This document shows positions 1 through 5,457 of a stretch of DNA of 15,820 nucleotides, one piece after another (position 1 is the stretch's first letter; each line of letters begins with the position of its first letter). The stretch lies in assembly GCA_044506565.1 (NCBI GenBank), contig JBIQKN010000062.1, positions 1 to 15,820 of the forward strand. The letters run 5' to 3'. Both the position numbers and the translations under genes were made by a program. A model generated the notes under the pieces. The model saw only the letters and a program-made list of their open reading frames with translations. It was not told the DNA's origin and searched no databases. The DNA comes from Croceibacterium_A sp044506565. Lineage in GTDB: Bacteria; Pseudomonadota; Alphaproteobacteria; Sphingomonadales; Sphingomonadaceae.

Positions 1-1034
1 AGCTTCTTGGCCATCTCCTCGATGTTCTCCGGCGGCCACCCGGGGATGTCCATCCCCAGCCGCAGCCCCATCGAGCTCAGCACTTCCTTGATCTCGTTCA
101 GGCTCTTGCGCCCGAAGTTCGGCGTGCGCAGCATCTCGGCCTCGGTCTTCTGCACCAGGTCGCCGATGTAGATGATGTTGTCGTTCTTCAGGCAGTTGGC
201 CGAGCGCACCGACAGCTCGAGCTCGTCGACCTTCTTGAGCAGGTAGCGGTTGAGCTGGTTGGCGTCGCTCTCCTCGGGCTGCGCGGCCATGCCGATCATC
301 GTCGGCACCGGCTGCGGGATGCCGTCCTCGAAGTGCACGAACAGCGTCAGCTGGTCCTGCAGGATGCGCGCGGCATAGGCCACCGCGTCCTCCGGCGTCA
401 CCGTGCCGTCGGTCTCCACCGTCAGGCTCAGCTTGTCGTAGTCGAGCTCCTGCCCGACGCGCGCGTTCTCGACCTTGTAGCTGACCTGGCGGATCGGCGA
501 GTACAGGCTGTCGACCGGGATCAGCCCGATCGGCGCGTCGACCGGGCGGTTCTGCACCGCCGGGACGTAGCCCTTGCCGGTGTCCGCGGTCAGCTCCATG
601 TTGAGCGTCGCGCCCTCGTCGAGGTGGCAAATCACCAGGTCCTTGTTGAGCACCTCGATGTCGCCGGTCACCGCGATGTCGCCCGCGGTCACCTCGCCCG
701 GGCCGGTCGCGCTGAGCTGCAGCCGCTTGGGGCCCTCGCCTTCCATCTTGAGCGCGATCTGCTTGACGTTGAGCACGATGTCGGTGACGTCCTCGCGCAC
801 CCCGGCGAGGCTCGAGAACTCGTGCAGCACGTTCTCGATCTTGATCGAGGTGATCGCGGCACCCTGAAGGCTGGACAGGAGCACCCGGCGCAGCGCGTTG
901 CCGAGCGTCAGGCCGAACCCGCGCTCGAGCGGCTCGGCGACGAAGGTCGCCTTGCGCTTGGCGTCGGCGCCGGCCTTGACGTCGAGGCTGTTGGGCTTCT
1001 TCAGTTCCTGCCAGTTCTTCGTATTGACGGACAT
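1..1034 (-). CDS. rpoA: DNA-directed RNA polymerase subunit alpha (3' end cut by window edge)
   Basis: Alpha subunit of RNA polymerase; its dimer nucleates core enzyme assembly and its C-terminal domain contacts promoter UP elements and activators. 344 codons are visible, starting at an ATG (1034-1032) preceded by a GAGGGG ribosome site. The N-terminal assembly domain spans roughly residues 1-235, including LERGFGLTLGNALRRVLLSS (36-55). The alphaCTD begins near residue 260 and has VRSANCLKNDNI, where R277 matches the DNA-contacting R265 of E. coli, then TPNFGRKSLNEIKEVL. The frame is open to base 1 and ends in EEMAKK plus a partial codon, so only the last few residues are missing compared with the usual ~350 aa. 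It lies 110 bases after rpsK. rplQ would be expected next, outside the window. Confidence 0.98.
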   Translation of the reverse strand, partial: MSVNTKNWQELKKPNSLDVKAGADAKRKATFVAEPLERGFGLTLGNALRRVLLSSLQGAAITSIKIENVLHEFSSLAGVREDVTDIVLNVKQIALKMEGEGPKRLQLSATGPGEVTAGDIAVTGDIEVLNKDLVICHLDEGATLNMELTADTGKGYVPAVQNRPVDAPIGLIPVDSLYSPIRQVSYKVENARVGQELDYDKLSLTVETDGTVTPEDAVAYAARILQDQLTLFVHFEDGIPQPVPTMIGMAAQPEESDANQLNRYLLKKVDELELSVRSANCLKNDNIIYIGDLVQKTEAEMLRTPNFGRKSLNEIKEVLSSMGLRLGMDIPGWPPENIEEMAKK

Positions 1035-1069
1035 GGGATTCCCCTCTTGGGAGTTAGTACTGGCGGCAG

Positions 1070-1099
1070 CGGCCGCGGAGCGCTGGAGCGCCGCGGCCG
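1070..1099 (-). other. Strong GC-rich stem-loop in the rpsK-rpoA spacer
   Basis: A perfect 9-bp stem, CGGCCGCGG at 1070-1078 with CCGCGGCCG at 1091-1099, encloses a 12-base loop that can itself pair (CGC/GCG). No T-run follows on the minus strand, so it does not look like an intrinsic terminator. It sits about 35 bases upstream of the rpoA start. It may act as an mRNA processing or stability element or as a translational control structure; that is inference. Confidence 0.5.
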
Positions 1100-1118
1100 A
1101 TGCGAATTCTGCTGGCGG

Positions 1119-1138
1119 TCCCGGGGGAGCCGCCGGGA
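1119..1138 (-). other. Small hairpin just after the rpsK stop
   Basis: TCCCGG at 1119-1124 pairs with CCGGGA at 1133-1138 around an 8-base loop, 6 bases downstream of the rpsK stop on the minus strand. It is not followed by T residues. Its role is unknown and chance occurrence in GC-rich DNA is possible. Confidence 0.35.
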
Positions 1139-1144
1139 AATCGA

Positions 1145-1534
1145 TCAGACGCGGCGCCGCTTGCTCGGCCTCACGCCGTTGTGCGGGATCGGGGTCACGT
1201 CGCGGATCGAGGTGATGGTGAAGCCGACGGCCTGCAGGGCGCGGAGCGCGCTCTCGCGCCCCGAACCTGGGCCCTTGATCTCGACCTCCAGCGTGCGGAC
1301 GCCGTGCTCGGCGGCCTTCTTGCCGGCGTCGTCGGCGGCGACCTGGGCGGCGTAGGGCGTCGACTTGCGGCTGCCCTTGAAGCCCATCATGCCGGCCGAG
1401 GACCACGAGATGGCGTTGCCCTGGGCGTCGGTGATGGTGATCATAGTGTTGTTGAAGCTGGCGTTGACGTGGGCGACGCCGCTGGAGATGTTCTTGCGTT
1501 CGCGGCGCTTGATGCGCTGGGGTTCGCGGGCCAT
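1145..1534 (-). CDS. rpsK: Small-subunit ribosomal protein S11
   Basis: uS11, a 30S platform protein that lines the mRNA exit region and pairs with S18 and S21. It is 129 aa, the same length as the E. coli protein. Family signatures include NISSGVAHVNASFNNTMITI near the N-terminus, the GSRKSTPYAAQVAADDA segment, and the C-terminal VTPIPHNGVRPSKRRRV. The Asn-Gly pair in IPHNG is the site converted to isoaspartate in E. coli S11. The start is an ATG, with AGGA ending 8 bases upstream. It lies 75 bases after rpsM and 110 bases before rpoA in the alpha block. rpsD, found here in E. coli, is absent, as is usual in alphaproteobacteria. Confidence 0.98.
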   Translation of the reverse strand: MAREPQRIKRRERKNISSGVAHVNASFNNTMITITDAQGNAISWSSAGMMGFKGSRKSTPYAAQVAADDAGKKAAEHGVRTLEVEIKGPGSGRESALRALQAVGFTITSIRDVTPIPHNGVRPSKRRRV

Positions 1535-1609
1535 GGGGTGTGTCCTGTCCTAAAGTCCTGAGCGAGAAGTACGTCCGGGTGCGCTCATCGTGAGCTCGTC
1601 GACGGAGGC

Positions 1610-1978
1610 TTACTTCTTCTTGCCGGCGATCGGCTTGGCCTTGCCCTTGCGGGTGCGCGCGTTGGTGTGGGTGCGCTGGCCGCGGACCGGGAGGCCCTTG
1701 CGGTGGCGCAGGCCGCGGTAGCAGGCGAGGTCCATCAGCCGCTTGATGTTCATCGCGGTGTCGCGCCGCAGGTCGCCTTCGACCGAGTACTCGGCGTCGA
1801 TCGTCTCGCGGATCTGCAGCACTTCGGCGTCGCTGAGGTCCTGGATGCGGCGGCTGTGGTCGATGCCCAGCTTGTCCGCGATCTTGCGGGCGGTGGTCGC
1901 CCCGATGCCGTGAATGTAGGTCAGCGCCACGATCACGCGCTTGTTGGTGGGGAGATTAACCCCTGCAATACGAGCCAA
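1610..1978 (-). CDS. rpsM: Small-subunit ribosomal protein S13, TTG start
   Basis: uS13, a 30S head protein contacting P-site tRNA and forming intersubunit bridges with L5 and 23S rRNA. It is 122 aa. It begins ARIAGVNLPTNKRVIVALTY and has the helix-two-turn-helix IHGIGATTARKIADKLGI, the RGLRHRKGLPVRGQRTHTNA motif and a Lys-rich tail. The invariant MARIAGVN start maps to a TTG codon (1978-1976) with GGAGAAGG a few bases upstream; an ATG at 1991-1989 is out of frame. It is the first gene after a 420-base gap following adk, so it may head its own transcript with rpsK and rpoA. Confidence 0.97.
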   Translation of the reverse strand: MARIAGVNLPTNKRVIVALTYIHGIGATTARKIADKLGIDHSRRIQDLSDAEVLQIRETIDAEYSVEGDLRRDTAMNIKRLMDLACYRGLRHRKGLPVRGQRTHTNARTRKGKAKPIAGKKK

Positions 1979-2132
1979 AAACCTTCTCCATGCTCCACAG
2001 GAGGCGGGTCCGACGGGCGGGGGCCCCCTATCTCATCGCTGTCAACACCCGGCACCCGAACGGCAAAACGGCCGACTGGTCAGACACCTGAGGCCTGCCT
2101 GCCGACTCCCCGCGACTGTCGAATGAGCGGCG

Positions 2133-2161
2133 CGCTTACGGCGAATCGGGTACGCCGTCAA
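2133..2161 (-). promoter_or_regulatory. Candidate sigma70-type promoter upstream of rpsM
   Basis: On the minus strand TTGACG (2161-2156) is followed by a 17-base spacer and TAAGCG (2138-2133). The -35 matches the TTGAC core used in alphaproteobacteria and the spacing is ideal, but the -10 box is poor. It would give a leader of about 150 bases before rpsM. Weak evidence. Confidence 0.3.
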
Positions 2162-2178
2162 CAGCGAAACGCGCAAAT

Positions 2179-2210
2179 GCCGGCACAGGCCCGGAACACG
2201 GGCCGCCGGC
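2179..2210 (-). other. Bulged GC-rich hairpin in the rpsM leader
   Basis: GCCGGC (2179-2184) and GCCGGC (2205-2210) form an outer stem; GGCCCG (2188-2193) and CGGGCC (2199-2204) form an inner stem with a 5-base loop; a 3-base ACA bulge lies on one side. On the minus strand only ATTTG follows, so it is at best a weak terminator or attenuator for read-through from adk. It lies between the two promoter candidates. Confidence 0.4.
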
Positions 2211-2224
2211 TGTCCGATGACGGT

Positions 2225-2253
2225 TTGCTACACCAGAATTAAGGTTTCGTCAA
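2225..2253 (-). promoter_or_regulatory. Candidate sigma70-type promoter, distal rpsM leader
   Basis: Minus-strand TTGACG (2253-2248), a 17-base spacer, then TAGCAA (2230-2225). The surrounding sequence is locally AT-richer (AAACCTTAATTC in the spacer) than the rest of the window, which supports a promoter role. The -10 is imperfect. It lies about 250 bases upstream of the rpsM start. Confidence 0.35.
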
Positions 2254-2293
2254 AACCGCGCTGGCCCCTCCACCACTAGCTGTGGCTGGCGGT

Positions 2294-2379
2294 CTCCCTC
2301 CCCATCGGCTTCGCGGACAGGGAGGAGTTGATTACCCCCGATCCTCCCTGTGGCCCTGAAGCGGTCATGGGGGAGGGAG
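2294..2379. repeat. Large imperfect inverted repeat (REP-like) after adk
   Basis: Outer arms CTCCCTCCCCAT (2294-2305) and ATGGGGGAGGGAG (2367-2379) pair with one bulged G. Inner arms ACAGGGAGGA (2317-2326) and TCCTCCCTGT (2342-2351) pair perfectly over 10 bp. GCTTC (2308-2312) and GAAGC (2358-2362) continue the stem between them. The GA/CT-rich composition resembles palindromic intergenic repeats scattered through sphingomonad genomes. It starts 20 bases past the adk stop and may protect or end the adk message; no T-run follows. Confidence 0.6.
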
Positions 2380-2398
2380 AGGGGCTTGCGTCCCGGTC

Positions 2399-3049
2399 CT
2401 AGAGCCCGGCGACCACCGCCTCGATCGCCCCGCTGACCGCGTCGATCGGGGCCATGCCGTCGATCCGCACGACGATCCCGCGTGCTTCGTAGAGCGGCAG
2501 GATCGGGGCGGTCTTGGCGCGGTATTCGGCCATGCGCGTGCGCACGGTTTCCTCGTTGTCGTCCTTGCGCCGCTTGAACTCGGTGCTGCCGCACTTGTCG
2601 CACACGCCCTCGACGGCGGGGCGCTGGAACGCGTCGTGGTAGCCGGCGCCGCAGCTCGCGCACGAATAGCGCCCGACGATCCGCCGCACGAGCTCGTCCT
2701 CGTCGACCTCGAGCTCGATCACCCGGTCGAGCCTGCGCCCGTGCTTCGCCAGGATCGCGTCGAGCTGCTCGGCCTGCGCCGCGGTGCGCGGGTAGCCGTC
2801 GAAGATCGCCCCGGTGCCCTCGCCCATCGCCGCCAGCTCGTCGTCGATCAGCGCCGAGACGATTTCGTCGGAGACGAGCTCGCCGGCATCCATGATCGCC
2901 TTGGCCTTGAGCCCGACCGGCGTTTGCGCGGCAACCGCCGCGCGCAGCATATCGCCGGTCGAAAGCTGGCGCATGCCGTGCTTCTCGACCAGCCGTGCGG
3001 CCTGGGTGCCCTTGCCCGCTCCGGGCGGTCCCAGCAGGATCAGGTTCAT
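2399..3049 (-). CDS. adk: Adenylate kinase with four-cysteine zinc lid
   Basis: Cytosolic adenylate kinase (ATP + AMP = 2 ADP), 216 aa, long-lid type. The P-loop is GPPGAGKGT (residues 7-15), the AMP-binding segment has LSTGDMLRAAVA (29-40), and FDGYPRT (83-89) is a conserved nucleotide-site motif. The lid (about 122-160) carries CASC (130-133) and CDKC (150-153), four cysteines placed to bind structural zinc, a feature absent from E. coli Adk. The start is an ATG preceded by GGGGAG, 59 bases after secY. An adk located between secY and rpsM is standard in alphaproteobacteria and ties nucleotide balance to growth-rate-controlled ribosomal transcription. Confidence 0.98.
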   Translation of the reverse strand: MNLILLGPPGAGKGTQAARLVEKHGMRQLSTGDMLRAAVAAQTPVGLKAKAIMDAGELVSDEIVSALIDDELAAMGEGTGAIFDGYPRTAAQAEQLDAILAKHGRRLDRVIELEVDEDELVRRIVGRYSCASCGAGYHDAFQRPAVEGVCDKCGSTEFKRRKDDNEETVRTRMAEYRAKTAPILPLYEARGIVVRIDGMAPIDAVSGAIEAVVAGL

Positions 3050-3065
3050 CGCACTCCCCTGTCGC

Positions 3066-3129
3066 GCCGCCGCGCGTCAGCGCGGCCTGCCGTTCGGGCC
3101 GCCGCGCGTCAGCGCAGCCGGCCCTTCAA
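3066..3129. repeat. Tandem duplication of the secY 3' end (two 32-base units)
   Basis: Units 3066-3097 and 3098-3129 match at 27 of 32 positions, with the first 18 bases (GCCGCCGCGCGTCAGCGC) identical. The second unit covers the last codons and stop of secY (KGRLR then TGA). The first lies in the secY-adk gap and reads as a decayed copy (NGRPR then TGA) in its own register. It looks like a short slippage duplication just past the stop codon. Confidence 0.75.
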
Positions 3130-4473
3130 TTTCGCCTTCTTGATCAGGTCGCCGTACTGGTGGGCCAGCAGGTGCGACTGGATCTGGCTGATCGTGTCGA
3201 CCGTCACGTTGACCACGATCAACAGGCTGGTGCCGCCGAGGAACAGCGGGATACCGGTCTGCGCGATCATGTACTCGGGCAGCACGCAGACCAGCGTCAG
3301 GTAGGCGGCGCCGATCACGGTGATGCGGGTCAGCACGTAGTCGAGGTACTCGGCGGTGCGTTTGCCCGGGCGGATGCCGGGGATGAAGCCGCCGTTCTTC
3401 TTCAGGTTCTCGGCGGTCTCCTCGGGATTGAACACCACCGCGGTGTAGAAGAAGGTGAAGAAGATGATGCCGATCGCGTAGAGCGCCATGTACAGCGGCT
3501 GCCCGTGCGCGAGGTACTGGTTGAGCGTCTGCAGTACGCCGTAGGTCGTGCTGTCGGTCGAGACCGAGTTGCCCGCGAACTGCGTGATCGTCAGCGGCAG
3601 CAGCAGCAGCGAGCTGGCGAAGATCGGCGGGATCACGTTGGCGGTATTGAGCTTCAGCGGCAGGTGGCTGCGGTCGGCCTGCATCATCCCGCGCGCGCTG
3701 GCGCGTTTCGGGTATTGCACCAGCAGTCGCCGCTGGGCTCGCTCCATGAAACAGATGAACAGGATCAGCGCGACGACCATGACCACCAGGCCGACGATCA
3801 CGAAGCTGCTGATCGAGCCGGTCCGGCCGCCGTCGAACACGTTGGCGATGAAGGTCGGGAACTGGGCGACGATGCCGGCCATGATGATCAGCGACACGCC
3901 GTTGCCGATGCCGCGGCTGGTGATCTGCTCGCCGAGCCAGAGCAGGAACATGGTCCCGCCGATCAGGTTGATGACCGCGACGATGCGGAACATGTAACCA
4001 GGGTCGACCACCGCCTGCAGCCCGCTCTGCGCGCCGTAGGCCTCGAGGCCCGCGGCGAGGAACCAGCCCTGCACCGCGCACAGGAAGACCGTGCCGTAGC
4101 GGGTGTACTGGTTGAGCTTCTTGCGCCCGGCCTCGCCTTCCTTCTTGAGCGCCATCAGCGTCGGGTGGAGCGCCGCAGCGAGCTGGATCACGATCGAGGC
4201 GGTGATGTAGGGCATCACGCCGAGCGCGATCAGGCTCATGCGCTCGAGGCCGCCTCCTGAGAAAGTGTTGAACAGGTCGAGGATCCCGCCGCGAGTCTGG
4301 TCGTACAGCGTCTGCAGGATCAGCGGGTTGACGCCCGGCAGCGGGACGAAGCTGAGGAAGCGGAACACGATCAGCGCGCCGATCGTGAACCAGATTCGCT
4401 GCTTGAGCTCGGTCGCCTTGGAGAAGTTGGCGAGGCTCAGATTGCTCGCGATATTGTCGGCGCGTGATGCCAT
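3109..4473 (-). CDS. secY: Preprotein translocase channel subunit SecY
   Basis: Inner-membrane pore of the Sec translocon (SecYEG), passing unfolded proteins driven by SecA or the ribosome. It is 454 aa with about ten hydrophobic segments. TM1 is near residues 27-45, followed by the plug region (PLPGVNPLILQ, 44-54). Others visible are FLLWLGEQITSRGIGNGVSL (176-195), the basic loop MERAQRRLLVQYPKRASARG (243-262) that contacts SecA and the ribosome, and GGFIPGIRPGKRTAEYL (361-377). The chosen ATG gives the family N-terminus ASRADNIASNL; the frame stays open another 86 codons upstream into rplO, but that part is arginine-rich out-of-frame sequence. The ribosome site is weak (AGGG, 13 bases upstream). 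It follows rplO by 133 bases. rpmJ does not follow it. Confidence 0.98.
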   Translation of the reverse strand: MASRADNIASNLSLANFSKATELKQRIWFTIGALIVFRFLSFVPLPGVNPLILQTLYDQTRGGILDLFNTFSGGGLERMSLIALGVMPYITASIVIQLAAALHPTLMALKKEGEAGRKKLNQYTRYGTVFLCAVQGWFLAAGLEAYGAQSGLQAVVDPGYMFRIVAVINLIGGTMFLLWLGEQITSRGIGNGVSLIIMAGIVAQFPTFIANVFDGGRTGSISSFVIVGLVVMVVALILFICFMERAQRRLLVQYPKRASARGMMQADRSHLPLKLNTANVIPPIFASSLLLLPLTITQFAGNSVSTDSTTYGVLQTLNQYLAHGQPLYMALYAIGIIFFTFFYTAVVFNPEETAENLKKNGGFIPGIRPGKRTAEYLDYVLTRITVIGAAYLTLVCVLPEYMIAQTGIPLFLGGTSLLIVVNVTVDTISQIQSHLLAHQYGDLIKKAKLKGRLR

Positions 4474-4499
4474 CTGACTATTTTTGCCCTGACTTGAGC

Positions 4500-4514
4500 G
4501 CCGGCCCCTCCGGC
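4500..4514 (-). other. Short hairpin upstream of secY
   Basis: GCCGG (4500-4504) and CCGGC (4510-4514) pair around a 5-base loop, about 27 bases upstream of the secY start codon. The stem is only five base pairs and could be chance at this GC content. Confidence 0.25.
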
Positions 4515-4571
4515 AGTCCCGGTCATGTAGGGTGCGGCTCGGCGCTTGTCGAACCCTTGGCCGATTTCTTT

Positions 4572-4599
4572 CGCCGTCCCGCGTGGAAACGGGACGGCG
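4572..4599 (-). other. Perfect 10-bp stem-loop in the rplO-secY gap
   Basis: CGCCGTCCCG (4572-4581) and CGGGACGGCG (4590-4599) pair perfectly with an 8-base loop, 7 bases past the rplO stop on the minus strand. The sequence that follows on that strand is AAAGAAATC, with no T-run, so it is unlikely to be a simple intrinsic terminator and secY and adk are probably still co-transcribed. It could stabilise the upstream ribosomal-protein mRNA or lower expression of secY. Confidence 0.55.
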
Positions 4600-4606
4600 A
4601 CGAGAA

Positions 4607-5125
4607 TCAGGCCTTCTTCGCCTTGGCCGTGCCCTTCTTGGCGGCGGCCAGCGCCGCCGGGTCCTTGGCGACCAGCACTTCGACCGAACCGCCGGCCTTC
4701 TCGACCGCGGCGACCGCGCCCTTCGAGGCACCGGCGACCTTGAATTGCGCCTTTGCCGAGAACTCGCCCTTGCCGAGCAGGCGGACGCCGTCCTTGCCGC
4801 CGCGGGCGACGCCGGCTGCCTTCAGCGCCTCGTGGTCGATCACCTTCTTGGCGTCGAGCTTCTTGGCGTCGATCAGCTTCTGCACCTGGCCGAGGTTCAC
4901 TTCGGCGTAGTCCTTGGCGAACGGGTTGTTGAACCCGCGCTTCGGCAGCCGCATGTGCAGCGGCATCTGGCCGCCCTCGAAGCCCTTGATGGACACGCCC
5001 GAGCGGCTCTTCTGGCCCTTCTGGCCGCGGCCGCCGGTCTTGCCCTTGCCCGACCCGATGCCGCGTCCGACGCGGATGCGGCCCTTGCGGGCGCCGGGGT
5101 TGTCACGGATGTCGTTGAGTTTCAT
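4607..5125 (-). CDS. rplO: Large-subunit ribosomal protein L15
   Basis: uL15, a late-assembling 50S protein that threads a long basic arm through 23S rRNA. It is 172 aa against 144 in E. coli. The N-terminal arm is typical: KLNDIRDNPGARKGRIRVGR, then GIGSGKGKTGGRGQKGQKSR and the FEGGQMPLHMRLPKRGF motif. The extra length is at the C-terminus, an Ala/Lys-rich tail ending AALAAAKKGTAKAKKA. The ATG has only a weak ribosome site (GCGAG, 9 bases upstream). It is separated from rpmD by a 150-base gap that holds a repeat, unusually wide for this operon. Confidence 0.98.
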   Translation of the reverse strand: MKLNDIRDNPGARKGRIRVGRGIGSGKGKTGGRGQKGQKSRSGVSIKGFEGGQMPLHMRLPKRGFNNPFAKDYAEVNLGQVQKLIDAKKLDAKKVIDHEALKAAGVARGGKDGVRLLGKGEFSAKAQFKVAGASKGAVAAVEKAGGSVEVLVAKDPAALAAAKKGTAKAKKA

Positions 5126-5162
5126 GTCGTTGCACTCGCTTTCGCTTTTGTCGCGCCGCTCC

Positions 5163-5265
5163 CTCCCCTTGAGGGGAGAGATACGAAGGCTTGGCAGCGT
5201 GCTGCCTGCCGAAGTTGAGAGGGGGCGTGTTCCCCTCTCCCAACCCTCTCCCCTGAAGGGGAGAG
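5163..5265. repeat. Composite GA/CT-rich palindromic repeat between rpmD and rplO
   Basis: Three hairpins of the same type lie in about 100 bases: CTCCCC/GGGGAG at 5163-5168 and 5173-5178 (loop TTGA); GAGAGGGG/CCCCTCTC at 5217-5224 and 5232-5239; CTCTCCCC/GGGGAGAG at 5246-5253 and 5258-5265 (loop TGAA). Between them GGCAG/CTGCC (5193-5197 and 5202-5206) forms a fourth small stem. The composition and layout match the widespread alphaproteobacterial intergenic repeat of CTCTCCCC-type hairpins (from memory). It fills nearly the whole 150-base gap inside the spc block. Confidence 0.7.
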
Positions 5266-5275
5266 AGCTATGAGG

Positions 5276-5452
5276 TCACTCGACCACCGCCACCATGTGC
5301 GGGAGCTTGGCGATCGCGCCGCGGACCTCGGGGGTATCCTCGAGCTCGACCACCTTGTTCATCTTGCCGAGGCCGAGACCCGTCAGGATCTTCTTCTGCG
5401 CCTCGGGCCGGCGGATCGGCGAGCCGATCTGCTTGATCTTGATCTTCGCCAT
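5276..5452 (-). CDS. rpmD: Large-subunit ribosomal protein L30
   Basis: uL30, a small 50S protein bound to 23S rRNA and 5S-proximal regions. It is 58 aa against 59 in E. coli and reads MAKIKIKQIGSPIRRPEAQK, then KILTGLGLGKMNKVVELEDT, and ends PHMVAVVE. The pattern I-x-Q-I-G-S-P-I-R-R followed by GLGLGKMN is diagnostic. The ATG at 5452 lies 5 bases after the rpsE stop, and a GGAG in the last rpsE codons serves as ribosome site. It is followed by the repeat-filled gap before rplO. It is short and easily missed because an overlapping frame gives a longer spurious reading. Confidence 0.96.
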   Translation of the reverse strand: MAKIKIKQIGSPIRRPEAQKKILTGLGLGKMNKVVELEDTPEVRGAIAKLPHMVAVVE

Positions 5453-5457
5453 GTCGG

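Larger units (their letters stand above)
1979..2398 (-). other. 420-base non-coding leader between adk and rpsM
   Basis: The longest gene-free stretch in the window. I see no convincing gene in it: open frames here run on into adk or rpsM in wrong frames and have no family resemblance. Going downstream from adk it holds a ~86-base imperfect hairpin (2294-2379), a promoter-like pair (2225-2253), a bulged hairpin (2179-2210), a second promoter-like pair (2133-2161), a 10-bp palindrome GGGGGCCCCC (2019-2028) and the rpsM ribosome site (about 1982-1990). The length and content are consistent with a separate promoter and structured leader for rpsM-rpsK-rpoA. Confidence 0.55.

Noticed and set aside
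2040..2045. TTGACA on the minus strand 62 bases before rpsM
   Set aside because: At 16-18 bases downstream there is only GC-rich sequence around GGGGGCCCCC with no -10-like hexamer.
2250..2663. A minus-strand frame across the adk-rpsM gap that could be read as a small gene
   Set aside because: Most of it is adk in another frame, its composition is Arg-rich noise, and its end simply runs through the palindromic repeat.
3050..3108. Possible rpmJ (L36) after secY, or infA/map next to adk
   Set aside because: The 59-base gap is too short for any of them apart from noise, and no L36 sequence (cysteine-rich 37-41 aa) is present; their absence here is normal for alphaproteobacteria.
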